Shown here: piece by piece, positions 16,043 to 25,250 of the stretch
Layout: each line of letters begins with the position of its first letter
How positions within the stretch are numbered: the first letter of the stretch is position 1
The notes under the pieces: generated by a model
Databases searched by the model: none
What the model saw: only the letters and a program-made list of their open reading frames with translations
What the model was told of the DNA's origin: nothing
From: Hydrogenophaga sp.
GTDB taxonomy: Bacteria; Pseudomonadota; Gammaproteobacteria; Burkholderiales; Burkholderiaceae_C
Reading direction: 5' to 3'
NCBI GenBank assembly: GCA_030653975.1
Contig: JAURYH010000025.1
Span: 1-64,000, forward strand
DNA: 64,000 nt
Program-made: the position numbers and the translations under genes

Positions 16043-16948
16043 ATGACGGCCCAGATCATTGACGGCAAGGCGCTGTCCAGACGCCTGCGGGTGGGCTTTC
16101 GCGAGCGCGTCGAGCGCCTGAAGGAACGTGGCGTGGCGCCCGGCCTGGCGGTGATCCTGGTCGGCGACAACCCGGCCTCGCGGGTCTACGTCGGCAACAA
16201 GATCAAGGCGTGTGAAGAGTGCGGCGTGCGCTCGCTGCACGTCGGCCTGGCGGTCGATGTCAGCGAGGCCGAGGTGCTGGCCACGATCCAGCGCCTCAAC
16301 GATGACGGCAGCATCCACGGCATCCTGGTGCAGCTGCCGTTGCCACCGCACATCCAGATCGCCCGCGTGCTGGAGGCGATCTCGGTGCACAAGGACGTGG
16401 ACGGGTTCCACCTCTACAACGTCGGTGCACTCGTCACCGGCACCAGCATCTTCCCGCCCTGCACCCCCTACGGTGTGCAGCTTCTGCTCGACACCACGGG
16501 CATCGACGTGGCGGGCAAGAACGTGGTGGTGGTGGGCGCGAGCAACATCGTGGGCAAGCCCATGGGACTGATGCTGTTGCAGCGCGAGGCCACCGTGACG
16601 ATCTGCCACGCACGCACGCGCGACCTCGCGCAACACACCATCCTGGCCGACATCCTGATCGTGGCCGCGGGCAAGCCCGGCCTGATCGTGCCGCAGATGG
16701 TGAAGGAAGGCGCCATCGTCATCGACGTCGGCATCAACCGCCTGCCCGACGGGCGCATCGTCGGCGACGTGTGTTTCGACGAGGTGAAGAAAAAGGCGGC
16801 GTGGATCACGCCGGTGCCGGGCGGGGTCGGCCCGATGACGGTGACCATGCTGATCGAGAACACCCTGCGTTCGGCCGAACGCGCCTTCAAGGCAGCGGAC
16901 GAGGACGAGTTCCAGGAGTGGGAAGCGCCGATCGTGAAGTCACCATGA
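16043..16948 (+). CDS. folD: Bifunctional methylene-THF dehydrogenase / methenyl-THF cyclohydrolase
   Basis: The 301-residue enzyme shows FolD motifs: SRVYVGNKIKACEECG (catalytic Tyr and Lys), VQLPLPPHI, KDVDGFH, PCTPYGVQLLL, GASNIVGKPMG and PVPGGVGPMTVTML. It converts 5,10-methylene-THF to 10-formyl-THF. As the last gene of the dmm block it connects DmmD (methylene-THF) to PurU (formate). Its TGA overlaps an ATG that opens a short ORF at 16945, discussed separately. A second, housekeeping folD probably exists elsewhere; that cannot be seen here. Confidence 0.94.
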   Translation: MTAQIIDGKALSRRLRVGFRERVERLKERGVAPGLAVILVGDNPASRVYVGNKIKACEECGVRSLHVGLAVDVSEAEVLATIQRLNDDGSIHGILVQLPLPPHIQIARVLEAISVHKDVDGFHLYNVGALVTGTSIFPPCTPYGVQLLLDTTGIDVAGKNVVVVGASNIVGKPMGLMLLQREATVTICHARTRDLAQHTILADILIVAAGKPGLIVPQMVKEGAIVIDVGINRLPDGRIVGDVCFDEVKKKAAWITPVPGGVGPMTVTMLIENTLRSAERAFKAADEDEFQEWEAPIVKSP

Positions 16949-17156
16949 TGGCCGATGCGGTGCTGGCACCGGAGCGGCCGGCGGTGGCGCGGGGCGTCCG
17001 CGTGCGGGCGCCCCGCGCCAGCTCGCGCTGCGCCTGGGCCACCTGCCCGGTGTCCACGGGGTGCGGGTGAAGCCCGCCCAGTTGCACATCATCGACGACT
17101 GTGAGGTCGCCTTCGCCCTGGAGACAGGGGGATGGGACACCCGACCGGGTCCCTGA
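16945..17156 (+). pseudogene. Short unidentified coding remnant after folD, apparent frameshift
   Basis: An ATG coupled to the folD stop opens a 41-codon frame (16945-17070) that looks natural for about 24 codons and then turns Cys/Ser-rich. From about 17010 a second frame, ending TGA at 17154-17156, reads LRLGHLPGVHGVRVKPAQ and then LHIIDDCEVAFALETGGW, which has normal amino-acid usage. Joining the two frames gives about 70 residues. This suggests a small gene broken by a frameshift, or a decayed gene tail. No family is recognised. A programmed frameshift is possible but no slippery site was seen. Confidence 0.35.
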
Positions 17157-17260
17157 ACCGCGTTCATACGGTTTCGCCTTCAAACGACTGCGTTGGTTCG
17201 CCGTGCCGTGTTACAGCACGGTCTGCGGCGCGCGCCTTGTTCTGTGCTTGCAAAACCGGA
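17157..17260. repeat. Intergenic repeat module between convergent folD block and gntR
   Basis: The segment carries a CGGTTTCGCCTTCAAACG stretch, a CCGTG-TTACAG-CACGG hairpin (17206-17221) and ends in GTGCTTGCAAAA just before the gntR stop. The same theme (TTCGCC, CCGTGCTGTAGCACCG-like hairpin, GCTTCAGG) follows sua5 at 43760-43828. It lies between convergent genes and may act as a two-way transcription stop. Confidence 0.5.
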
Positions 17261-17980
17261 TCAGGCCCCAGGCGCCACCTGCTGGGCCATGAAGACCTGG
17301 TGCAGCGTGATCTTGCGCACCTCGACCTGGCTGGCCTGGATGTGCGAGCGCAGCAGCAGGTCGGCGCGGTCGCCCTTGCGCGCGAGGATGGCGCGCAGGA
17401 TCTTGGCGTGTTCGTCATAGGTGGCGTCGATGCGCACCTGCTTGAGAAAGTCGAGCCGGCGGATGATGCGGATGCGCTCGGTCACCTCGTGGTGCACACG
17501 CGCCATTTCGGGGTTGCCCGCGGCCTGCACCAGGGTTTCGTGGAAGGCTTCGTCCCAGGCCGCCACCGCCGTCGCGTCGCTGCTGCGCTCGCCCACCGGC
17601 ACCAGCCAGCGTTCCTTGAGCGCCTGCAGCAGCGTTGAAGAGGTGGCCACGTCCTGCTGGCACAGGCGCTGCACGGCGGTGGTCTCCAGCACCATGCGCA
17701 GATCGTAGAGCTGGTCGAACTTGTCGAAATCGAAAGGCAGCACGCGCCAGCCACTGCGGAACATCACCTCCACCAGCCCTTCCTGCTGCAGCCGGTACAG
17801 CGCCTGGCGCACGGGTGTGCGCGAGACCGACAGGCGGTTGCAGAGATCGTGTTCGCTGAAGCGGTCACCCGGTACCAGCCGGAAGTCGGCGATGTCCCGT
17901 TTGAGCTGTTCGTACACCTCGTCGGCACGGGAAGGGGGTGTGGTGGCCGTCTTGGCGGTGGATCGTCGGGTGGTGTGCAC
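17261..17980 (-). CDS. GntR family regulator (FCD/FadR subfamily)
   Basis: The 239-residue protein has a GntR winged helix (residues about 17-85, with LSVSRTPVRQALYRLQQEG) and a C-terminal helical FCD effector domain (about 95-220, LYDLRMVLETTAV and HEVTERIRIIRRLDFL), where metal-bound acids are usually sensed. The start is GTG. It is the final gene of the long minus-strand hydrolase and transporter run, 27 bases after the cysteine hydrolase, so it probably controls that run. A TTGTAT-CCAAG dyad at the head of the run (31848-31865) resembles GntR operators. Confidence 0.88.
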   Translation of the reverse strand: MHTTRRSTAKTATTPPSRADEVYEQLKRDIADFRLVPGDRFSEHDLCNRLSVSRTPVRQALYRLQQEGLVEVMFRSGWRVLPFDFDKFDQLYDLRMVLETTAVQRLCQQDVATSSTLLQALKERWLVPVGERSSDATAVAAWDEAFHETLVQAAGNPEMARVHHEVTERIRIIRRLDFLKQVRIDATYDEHAKILRAILARKGDRADLLLRSHIQASQVEVRKITLHQVFMAQQVAPGA

Positions 17981-18007
17981 GGGGAAGCTCTGGCAGTCTT
18001 TGGGTGT

Positions 18008-18679
18008 TCATCGCCGGGAAGGCGTCAGCGCAGCCAGCAAGGGCGCGCTGGTGGCTGTCCAGCCGATGATGCCACCCTGGGCGCGCAGCATCTCCACGGT
18101 GGCGGCCTTGAAGTGCGGGAAGTAGCTCTCGGTGCAGTCCTCCAGCAACAGGCTGTCGTAGCCCCGGTCGTTGGCCTCGCGCATGCTGGTCTGCACGCAG
18201 ACCTCGGTGGTCACGCCCATGAACACCAGATGGCTGATGCCGTTCTGTTGCAGGCTTTCGTGCAGTCCTGTGGCATAGAAGGCGCCCTTGCCGGGCTTGT
18301 CGATCACGATCTCGCCCGCCACCGGCGACAGCGCCGGGATGATCTGGTTGCCCGGTTCACCGGCCACGAGGATGCGCCCCATGGGTCCCACATCCCCGAT
18401 CCGCAGCGCCGGGTTGCCGCGCAAGCGCTTGGCCGGTGGGCAGTCCGACAGATCGGCCGCGTGCGCCTCGCGCGTGTGCACCACGAGGCCGCCGGCATCG
18501 CGCCAGGCGTGAAGCACGGCCTGACAGGCGGGCACGATGGCTTCCAGGAGCGCCACGTTGTTGCCCAGGCTCTCACCGAAGCCACCGGGCTCGATGAAGT
18601 CGCGCTGCATGTCGATGATGACCAGCGCGCTGTGCGCCAGGTCGAACTCGAACGGGAAAGGTTGGGCCGCGATCAACAT
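18008..18679 (-). CDS. Isochorismatase-fold cysteine hydrolase, substrate unknown
   Basis: The 223-residue protein has the family triad: Asp23 (VIIDMQRDF), Lys128 ([10 protein letters not shown]) and Cys161 ([20 protein letters not shown]). The fold includes biuret hydrolase, N-carbamoylsarcosine amidase and guanylurea hydrolase, all cleaving a terminal carbamoyl C-N bond. It is a clear paralogue of the biuret-hydrolase-like gene at 20315 but lacks that enzyme's N-terminal NPYAWPYNG and [10 protein letters not shown] segments, so its substrate should differ. It is separated by two bases from the ABC ATPase gene upstream. Confidence 0.82.
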   Translation of the reverse strand: MLIAAQPFPFEFDLAHSALVIIDMQRDFIEPGGFGESLGNNVALLEAIVPACQAVLHAWRDAGGLVVHTREAHAADLSDCPPAKRLRGNPALRIGDVGPMGRILVAGEPGNQIIPALSPVAGEIVIDKPGKGAFYATGLHESLQQNGISHLVFMGVTTEVCVQTSMREANDRGYDSLLLEDCTESYFPHFKAATVEMLRAQGGIIGWTATSAPLLAALTPSRR

Positions 18680-18681
18680 GG

Positions 18682-20253
18682 TCAATGTCCTCCGCCCATG
18701 TGGGCACCGATCTCGTGGCGCTCGGCGCTCGCGGCCGGTGTTTCGAACACGATGCGGCCCTCGCTCATCACCACGATGCGGTCGGCCAGCTCCAGCAGCT
18801 CGTCCAGGTCTTCGCTGATCAGCAGCACCGCACCGCCCTGGTCGCGCACGCCGCGCAGCCGGGTGTGGATGTCCCTCACGGCCGCGAAGTCCAGGCCGAA
18901 CACCGGGTTGGCCGCGATCAGCACGTTGATGTCGCCGTGCAGCTCGCGCGCCAGCACGGCGCGCTGCACGTTGCCGCCCGAGAGGCTGCGGATGGGCGCG
19001 TTCTCGCCCTGGGTCTTGATGCCGTAGGCGGTGATCCATTCGCGCGCTCGGCTGCGCCAGTGGCCGAAGCGCAGACGACCCCCGCTGCACAGTGGCGCGC
19101 GGTCGAAGTCGCGCAAGGCCATGTTCTCGGCCACCGACAGATCGCCCACGCAGGCGTTGCGCAGCGGTTCTTCGGGCAGGCTGCGCACCTTGAGTGCGTG
19201 GTTCTCCTCGCGCCGCGCGCCGTAGGGCTGGCCTTGCACGGCCACCGTGCCGGCCGCGCGGGCACGCTGGCCCACCAGCGCCTCCACCAGCTCGCGCTGG
19301 CCGTTGCCCGACACGCCGGCCACACCCAGGATTTCGCCGCCGGCCACGGTCAGGCTCAGGTCCTGCACGGCCAGCGTGCCGCGGTCGCCCATCACCTGCA
19401 AACCGTCGATCGCCAGCGACACTGCGCCGCTGGCCAGTGGCTGGGCCGTGGTCACCGGCTCGATGCACTCTGTGCTGTCTGCGCTCCCGGCCGCGTCGCC
19501 CACCATGGCCTGCGCCAGCAGCGCCGGCGTGGTGTCCGCCACGGCGCAGTGGTGCACCGCCTGGCCGCGGCGCAGCACCGTCACGTCGTCCGCGTAGGCC
19601 ATCACCTCGCGGAACTTGTGCGTGATGATCAGCACCGTGCACTGCCCGCTGCGCGCGAATTCGCGCACATGGCCCAGCACCTCGTCGGCCTCCTGCGGCG
19701 TGAGGACCGAGGTGGGTTCGTCCAGGATCAGCAGGCGGGGTTTCAGGTAGAGCTGCTTGAGCAGTTCGAGCTTCTGCTTCTCGCCCGCCGCCAGCTCTTG
19801 GGGCTTGGCGTCCAGGTCCAGCTGGAAGGGGGTTGTCTCCAGAAAGCGCGCCAGCCCGGCGCGCTGCTGCTTCCAGTCGATCACCGACGGTGTCTGGCCA
19901 CCGGCCAGCAGCAGGTTCTCGGCCACCGTCATGCCCGGAGCCAGCGTGAAGTGCTGGTAGACCATGCCGATGCCCAGGGTGCGCGCCACCACCGGGTTGG
20001 GGATGGCCTGCTCGCGGCCGTCGATCAGGATGCTGCCCGAGGTGGGCCGCTGGAAGCCGGCCACGCACTTCACCAGCGTGCTCTTGCCGGCGCCGTTTTC
20101 GCCCAGCAGGGCGTGTACCGTGCCCGGCGCGACCTTCATGCTCACGCCCTGCAGCGCCTGGAAGCTGCCAAAGCGCATGCCCAGGTCGTAGGTGTCCAGC
20201 GCCAGCGCGCCGGTGGAAGGCGGCAGGCCGCCGATGGGAGCGTTGTCGATCAC
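18682..20253 (-). CDS. BMP-type ABC importer, tandem ATP-binding protein
   Basis: The 523-residue protein has two fused ABC domains. The first has an intact Walker A ([12 protein letters not shown]), a modified signature and [13 protein letters not shown]. The second has a degenerate P-loop ([14 protein letters not shown]) but a good LSGGN signature, typical of RbsA/NupO-like ATPases. It would power uptake with the two permeases (22062, 23011) and BMP lipoprotein-type receptor (24095). GTG at 20253 is preferred because GGAGGG lies eight bases before it; a GTG at 20277 would add eight residues. The ATPase is split from its permeases by three hydrolase-type genes, which argues that transport and hydrolysis serve one substrate. 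Confidence 0.87.
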   Translation of the reverse strand: MIDNAPIGGLPPSTGALALDTYDLGMRFGSFQALQGVSMKVAPGTVHALLGENGAGKSTLVKCVAGFQRPTSGSILIDGREQAIPNPVVARTLGIGMVYQHFTLAPGMTVAENLLLAGGQTPSVIDWKQQRAGLARFLETTPFQLDLDAKPQELAAGEKQKLELLKQLYLKPRLLILDEPTSVLTPQEADEVLGHVREFARSGQCTVLIITHKFREVMAYADDVTVLRRGQAVHHCAVADTTPALLAQAMVGDAAGSADSTECIEPVTTAQPLASGAVSLAIDGLQVMGDRGTLAVQDLSLTVAGGEILGVAGVSGNGQRELVEALVGQRARAAGTVAVQGQPYGARREENHALKVRSLPEEPLRNACVGDLSVAENMALRDFDRAPLCSGGRLRFGHWRSRAREWITAYGIKTQGENAPIRSLSGGNVQRAVLARELHGDINVLIAANPVFGLDFAAVRDIHTRLRGVRDQGGAVLLISEDLDELLELADRIVVMSEGRIVFETPAASAERHEIGAHMGGGH

Positions 20254-20314
20254 TGGACTACCCTCCGTGCTGCGCACTGCGGGGCTGAGCGCCTTGGGAA
20301 CGGCCCTGCGGCGC

Positions 20315-21004
20315 TCATGTCAATGCCTCCAGAACAGCCGTTGAAGGGGCGTGCGCGCCGAACACGCCGCCCTGCATGGTGATCATCTTCAGCGCGGCCT
20401 CGTGGTTGCCCCGGTCGGTGGCGGCGGTGCAGTCCGACAGCAGCAGGCACTCGAAGCCGCGGTCGTTGGCGTCGCGTAGGGTGGTGTGCACGCAGACGTC
20501 GGTGGTGATGCCCGCGAGCAGGAGGTTGCTGATGCCGCGCGTGCGCAGCAGCAGCTCCAGGTCGGTGGCGTAGAACGAGCCCTTGCCCGGCTTGTCGATC
20601 ACCACCTCGCCCGGCAGCGGCGCGAGTTCGGGAATGATCTCCCAGCCCGGCTCACCGCGCACCAGGATGCGCCCGCAGGGACCGTCGTCGCCGATGCCCA
20701 CGCCGTCGGTGCCGATCTGGCGCGAGCGCCAGCGCTTGTTGGCCGGCAGGTCCGAGAGGTCGGGGCGGTGGCCTTCGCGGGTGTGCATCACCGTGTGGCC
20801 GGCGCTGCGCATCGCGGCCATCAGCGTCTGCAGCGGCGCGATGGGTGCGCGCGTGAGCGAGATGTCGTAGCCCATCTGGTCCACGTAGCCGCCGATGCCG
20901 CAGAAGTCGGTCTGCATGTCGATCACGATCAGCGCGGTGTTCTCGGGCCGCAGGTCGCCGTTGTAGGGCCAGGCGTAGGGGTTGGCGTCGATGAAGCGTT
21001 CCAT
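20315..21004 (-). CDS. biuH: Biuret amidohydrolase-like cysteine hydrolase (BiuH/TrtA type)
   Basis: The 229-residue enzyme closely follows known biuret hydrolases: [81 protein letters not shown] and [20 protein letters not shown]. The triad is Asp29, Lys138 and Cys171. Biuret hydrolase gives allophanate and ammonia, and atzF at the head of the same gene run would consume allophanate. Triuret or guanylurea are alternative substrates within this subfamily. It lies three bases after the formamidase-like gene. Confidence 0.85.
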   Translation of the reverse strand: MERFIDANPYAWPYNGDLRPENTALIVIDMQTDFCGIGGYVDQMGYDISLTRAPIAPLQTLMAAMRSAGHTVMHTREGHRPDLSDLPANKRWRSRQIGTDGVGIGDDGPCGRILVRGEPGWEIIPELAPLPGEVVIDKPGKGSFYATDLELLLRTRGISNLLLAGITTDVCVHTTLRDANDRGFECLLLSDCTAATDRGNHEAALKMITMQGGVFGAHAPSTAVLEALT

Positions 21005-21007
21005 GGG

Positions 21008-22051
21008 TCAGGCCACTTTCTTCAGGGTGACCGCCGCCGAATCCGGTACCAGCGGGTGCGTCTCAGGGCCTTTGTACGAACGTGTGGGCGCGTCGAAGCC
21101 GCAGGGCGTGCCGTCGGTCACGTCGACCTGCCAGGGCAGGCGGTAGGTGCCGGCGGCCATGTCGTGCATGTAGGTGTAGGGGCAGTCCTGCGCGCCACCC
21201 TTCACCGCCACATAACCGCGGTGGTAGAGCTGGTAGATGTTGTTTTCCACGCCCCAGCCCTGGCGCGCCTCGCGCACCAGATCGGGCCGCAGTTCGGCGG
21301 TGATGATCTCGTCGACCCGCCCGCCGCCCTCGGCGATCACCGTGCCGTCGAAGCTGCAGAACATGCCCTCGCCCATGGAGTCGAAGCTGCCGTCGCTGCC
21401 GCACAGGCACACGCTGGCGGTGATGGCCAGGTTCTGGAAGGCGTTGGCCTGGTTGGTGATCTTCCAGGCGTGGCGGATGGGCGCGGTGTAGCCGGCGGTG
21501 CGCAGGATGATCTCCGCCCCCTTGTAGGCCGCCTCGCGCGCCATCTCGGGGAACATGCCGTCGTGGCAGATGATGAGCGAGAGCCGGCTGCCGTTGGGCC
21601 CGTCGCACACGGGAACGCCCAGGTTGCCGGGCTCCCAGGGCTCCACCGGCACCCAGGGGTGCAGCTTGCGGTAATAGAGCCGGATGGCGCCGGTGTCGTC
21701 GATGATGAGCCCGCTGTTGTACGGGTTGCCGCCGGGGTTGGCCTCCATGATGGAGAAGCAGCCCCAGATGTGGTTTTCGATGCACGCCTGCTTGAAGGCC
21801 GCCACTTCCGGGCCGTCGAGCGAGACCATGAGCCCGGGCGCCGTGCTCATCGAGAGACCGTGCAGCGCGTACTCGGGGAACACCACCAGGTCCATCGTGC
21901 CCTGGTTGCGCCGCGCCTTGGCCACCAGGTCGCAGATGCGCTGCGTCTGTGCCGCCAGTTGCGCGGGTGTTTCCACCACCGGCAATTGCAGCTGCACCAG
22001 GCCCACGACCACGCCGTGCTTCGATTTGTTGAGTCCGCCCAATCCGCTCAT
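21008..22051 (-). CDS. amiF: Formamidase-like nitrilase-superfamily amidase (AmiF type)
   Basis: The 347-residue protein has the nitrilase triad Glu60 (VVFPEYALHG), Lys129 (YYRKLHPWVP) and Cys162 (LIICHDGMFPEM), and the N-terminal MSGLGGLNKSKHGVVVGLVQ that marks aliphatic amidase/formamidase AmiF. Such enzymes hydrolyse formamide to formate and ammonia. A GGAGA ribosome-binding site precedes the ATG. Its insertion among permease and cysteine-hydrolase genes suggests that a small amide is released during breakdown of the imported compound; this is inference. Confidence 0.85.
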   Translation of the reverse strand: MSGLGGLNKSKHGVVVGLVQLQLPVVETPAQLAAQTQRICDLVAKARRNQGTMDLVVFPEYALHGLSMSTAPGLMVSLDGPEVAAFKQACIENHIWGCFSIMEANPGGNPYNSGLIIDDTGAIRLYYRKLHPWVPVEPWEPGNLGVPVCDGPNGSRLSLIICHDGMFPEMAREAAYKGAEIILRTAGYTAPIRHAWKITNQANAFQNLAITASVCLCGSDGSFDSMGEGMFCSFDGTVIAEGGGRVDEIITAELRPDLVREARQGWGVENNIYQLYHRGYVAVKGGAQDCPYTYMHDMAAGTYRLPWQVDVTDGTPCGFDAPTRSYKGPETHPLVPDSAAVTLKKVA

Positions 22052-22061
22052 GTGTTTTCTC

Positions 22062-22982
22062 CTATTTGGTCGAAGACAGTTCGCCCGGGCTTCCAGGCAC
22101 GACCACGCCGGGCTTGCAGGTGATGACCAGAATCAGCAGCGTGAGCACATAGGGCACGATGTTGAACAGGTGGTAGCCCCAGCCGATGCCGACCGACTGC
22201 AGCGCCGGGCCGATGGCGCCGGCACCGCCGAACAGCAGGGCCGCGCCGACGCAGCGCAGGGGGCTCCAGCGCGCGAAGATCACCAGCGCCACGGCGATCA
22301 GGCCCTGGCCGCTGGAGATGCCCTCGTTCCAGCTGCCGGGGTAGAACAGCGTGAGCGAAGCGCCGCCCAGCCCGGCGATCAGGCCGCCGGCCGCGGTGGC
22401 GGCGATGCGGATGCCCGAGACCGAATAGCCCAGCGCGCGCGTGGCGTTGGCCGAGTCACCCGCCAGGCGCACCAGCAGGCCGAGACGCGTGTTGGCGAAC
22501 GCCCACCACAGCAACACGGCCATGAGCAGCCCGAGCGGCAGCAAGGCGTTGACCTCCAGCGCCGAGCGCACGGCGGGCGAATCGCTCCAACCGCCCAGCG
22601 ACAGCGCGGGCAGCTGGGGTGCCTGCGGCTGGATCAAGGGCTTGCCGAGGTAGAACGCCAGACCCATGCCCAGCAGCATGAGCGCGATGCCGGTGGCGAT
22701 GTCGTTGACGCGCGGCAGCGAGCACAGCAGACCATGCAGCGTGGCCAGCAGCGCACCCGCGACCGCGCCGGCCAGCACGCCGACCCAGGGCGAACCGCTG
22801 AGGTACGAAGCGCCGAAGGCCGTCATGGCCGAGAGCACCAGCACGCCTTCGAGGCCGAGGTTGATGCGGCCCGATTTTTCCGTGAGGCATTCGCCCAGGC
22901 TCACGAACAGGAAAGGCACACCCACACGCAGGGCGCCGCCGACGATGCCGGAGAGGAAGATGATCAACTGGTCGGCGGTCAT
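22062..22982 (-). CDS. BMP-type ABC importer permease (second subunit)
   Basis: The 306-residue membrane protein has about eight to ten hydrophobic helices and the BPD_transp_2 family pattern, including TEKSGRINLGLEGVLVLSAM near residue 40 and VNDIATGIALMLLG, as in the YufQ/NupQ permease. Start ATG at 22982 is chosen; the longer frame upstream has no similarity. It follows the partner permease by 28 bases and precedes the formamidase-like gene by 10. Confidence 0.87.
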   Translation of the reverse strand: MTADQLIIFLSGIVGGALRVGVPFLFVSLGECLTEKSGRINLGLEGVLVLSAMTAFGASYLSGSPWVGVLAGAVAGALLATLHGLLCSLPRVNDIATGIALMLLGMGLAFYLGKPLIQPQAPQLPALSLGGWSDSPAVRSALEVNALLPLGLLMAVLLWWAFANTRLGLLVRLAGDSANATRALGYSVSGIRIAATAAGGLIAGLGGASLTLFYPGSWNEGISSGQGLIAVALVIFARWSPLRCVGAALLFGGAGAIGPALQSVGIGWGYHLFNIVPYVLTLLILVITCKPGVVVPGSPGELSSTK

Positions 22983-23010
22983 AGGGCTGCCTCCATGCTT
23001 CGCGCGGCGG

Positions 23011-24081
23011 TCATGTCTTCTCTCCCAGAGGATGCGGCGCAGCAGCGTCAACGCGGGCAAGCCGTGCAAACCAGGCCTTCCAGTCGGTGTCGCGCAGCGC
23101 TTCGCTGGCCAGAATCAGCACGAAGGCGATGCCCTGCAGCAGCAGCACCGAGGCGTCGGGCAGGCCCAGGCGGCGCTGCAGCAGGCTGCCGGCGGCGCCG
23201 AAGCCACCGAACAGGATGGCCACCGGGATCACCGCCACCGGGTTGTGCCGCGCCATGAACGAGACCAGGATGCCGGCGTAGCCGTAGCCCGCGATCAGCG
23301 CGGCGTTGGCGCTGGTGTGCACGGCGGCCACCTCGATGGCGCCGGCCAGTCCCCCGGCCGCGCCGCCGAGCGCGCAGGCCAGCACCACCAGCCGCGTGGC
23401 GGGCAGGCCCACCAGCTGGGCCGCGCGCGGGTTGCCGCCGACCACGCGCACGGCAAAACCCGAGGGCGTGAGGCGCAGCCACAGGCCCGCGACCAGGCAC
23501 ACCACCACGCCGATCACCAGGCCCCAGTGCACGTCGGAGCCGGCGATGGTGCTGATGAGCAGGCCCTCGTCGAGCGCGGGTGTGGACGGCTTGTTCAGGC
23601 TGGCCGGGTCGCGCAGCGGCCCTTCCACCAGGTGCTTGAACAGACCGATCGCCACGTAGGCCAGCAGCAGGCTGCTGATGGTTTCGTTGATGCCGCGGTA
23701 CTGGCGCAGCCAGCCCGCGAGCGCCACCCACAGCGCGCCGGCCAGCGCACCGGCCACGCACACCATCACCGTGCCGGCGAGGTTCGTCGGCAGCGGAAGG
23801 GCCTGGGCCAGCGCCGCGCAGGCGAGGCCGCCCAGCACCAGCGCGCCCTCGCCACCGATCACCACCAGGCCGGCGCGCGCGGGGATCGCCACACACAGCG
23901 CGGTCAGCATCAGCGGCGCGGCGCGCTGCAGCGTGTTCTGCCACGAGTACCAGTCGCCGAAGGCGCCCTTGAAGAGCAGCACCCAGACCTCGACCGGGCT
24001 CACCCCCGCGAACGAGACGATGAGGCCGAACAGCAGCAGGGCCACCACGATGGCGCCGACGGGAAGCAGGATGTTGCGCAT
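23011..24081 (-). CDS. BMP-type ABC importer permease (first subunit)
   Basis: The 356-residue integral membrane protein resembles YufP/NupP permeases, with PARAGLVVIGGEGALVLGGL, GINETISSLLLAYVA and GNPRAAQLVGLPATR. It pairs with the permease encoded next. Family members move nucleosides or other small N-compounds; the substrate here is unknown but is probably the nitrogen-rich compound attacked by the cluster's hydrolases. Confidence 0.87.
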   Translation of the reverse strand: MRNILLPVGAIVVALLLFGLIVSFAGVSPVEVWVLLFKGAFGDWYSWQNTLQRAAPLMLTALCVAIPARAGLVVIGGEGALVLGGLACAALAQALPLPTNLAGTVMVCVAGALAGALWVALAGWLRQYRGINETISSLLLAYVAIGLFKHLVEGPLRDPASLNKPSTPALDEGLLISTIAGSDVHWGLVIGVVVCLVAGLWLRLTPSGFAVRVVGGNPRAAQLVGLPATRLVVLACALGGAAGGLAGAIEVAAVHTSANAALIAGYGYAGILVSFMARHNPVAVIPVAILFGGFGAAGSLLQRRLGLPDASVLLLQGIAFVLILASEALRDTDWKAWFARLARVDAAAPHPLGEKT

Positions 24082-24094
24082 GGCCGCAGTGCCG

Positions 24095-25201
24095 TCACAC
24101 GGAACCGTTCACGCCTTCGACCAGGTAGTTCATTTTTTCGAGCTCGAGGTCGGTCTGCTTGAACGCCTTGCCGGCGGGAATGATGGTGGCGCCCTTGTTG
24201 TCCTTGAGCGGGCCTTTGAAGATGTCGAAGCCGCCGGCCATCATCTGCGCCTTCACGCCGTCGGCCTGCTTCTTGGCCGCGTCGGTGACCATGGGTCCGT
24301 AGGCCGACATCTTCACGAAGCCGTCCTTCAGGCCGCCGCGCACGAAGTTCGGGTGAGGCTTGCCGCTGCGCGCTGCCTCGATGAAGGCGGTGTAGGCGGT
24401 GAGCCAGTTCCATTCGGCGCCGGTGAGGTAGGCCTGGGGCGCGAGCTTGGCCTGGCTGGCGTGGTAGCCGCAGACCATCTTGCCGCGTTTGGCCGCGGTC
24501 TCCACGATCACCTTGGGGCCGTCCACGTGCATGGTGAACACGTCCACGCCCTGGTCGGCCATGCTGTTGGTGGCCTCGGCTTCCTTGACCGGCATCGACC
24601 AGTCGCCGGTGAAGATCACGTTGCAGGTGATCTTCGGGTCGACCGAGCGCGCGCCCATGGTGAAGGCGTTGATGTTGCGCAGCACCTGCGGGATCGGCTT
24701 GGCGGCGATGAAGCCGATCTTCTTGCTCTTGCTCATGTGCCCGGCGATGACGCCGTTGAGGTACTGGCACTCGTCGATGTAGCCAAAGAAGCTGGCGGTG
24801 TTCTTCGGGTGCTTGCCCTCGGTCCACATGCCGCCGCAGTGGGCGAAACGCGCGTCGGGGAACTTGGCCGCCACGGCCAGCATGTGCGGATCGAAATAGC
24901 CGAACGAGGTGGGGAAGACCAGCTGGGCGCCGTCCTGCGCGATCATGCCGGTCATGGTGCGCTGCACGGCCGCGGTCTCGGGCACGTTCTCTTCTTCCAC
25001 CACCTTCACGCCCGGCATCTTCTTGAGCATGGCGGCCGCTTCGGCCTGGGCCTGGTTGTAGCCGTAGTCGTCGCGCGGGCCGACGTAGATCACGCCCACG
25101 GTGATGGGTTTCTGTGCGAAGGCGAAGGGGCTGCTGGCCGCCGCGCCGAGCGCGGCCAGGGTCTTGATCGAATCGCGGCGGTTGGAGAGGAAGTGGCTCA
25201 T
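24095..25201 (-). CDS. BMP family ABC substrate-binding protein
   Basis: The 368-residue protein has a twin-arginine-like export signal (NRRDSIKTLAALGAAAS, then AFAQ, cleavage near residue 30) and the basic membrane protein (PF02608-type) fold, with ITVGVIYVGPRDDYGYNQAQ and FFGYIDECQYLNGVIAGHMS. It would capture the substrate in the periplasm for the permease pair encoded next. The Tat-like leader is common for this subfamily in Burkholderiales. Confidence 0.87.
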   Translation of the reverse strand: MSHFLSNRRDSIKTLAALGAAASSPFAFAQKPITVGVIYVGPRDDYGYNQAQAEAAAMLKKMPGVKVVEEENVPETAAVQRTMTGMIAQDGAQLVFPTSFGYFDPHMLAVAAKFPDARFAHCGGMWTEGKHPKNTASFFGYIDECQYLNGVIAGHMSKSKKIGFIAAKPIPQVLRNINAFTMGARSVDPKITCNVIFTGDWSMPVKEAEATNSMADQGVDVFTMHVDGPKVIVETAAKRGKMVCGYHASQAKLAPQAYLTGAEWNWLTAYTAFIEAARSGKPHPNFVRGGLKDGFVKMSAYGPMVTDAAKKQADGVKAQMMAGGFDIFKGPLKDNKGATIIPAGKAFKQTDLELEKMNYLVEGVNGSV

Positions 25202-25250
25202 GGGAACGCTCCTGGGGGTTGTTGGAGGGGAGGGGACGGGGTGAAGGGAT

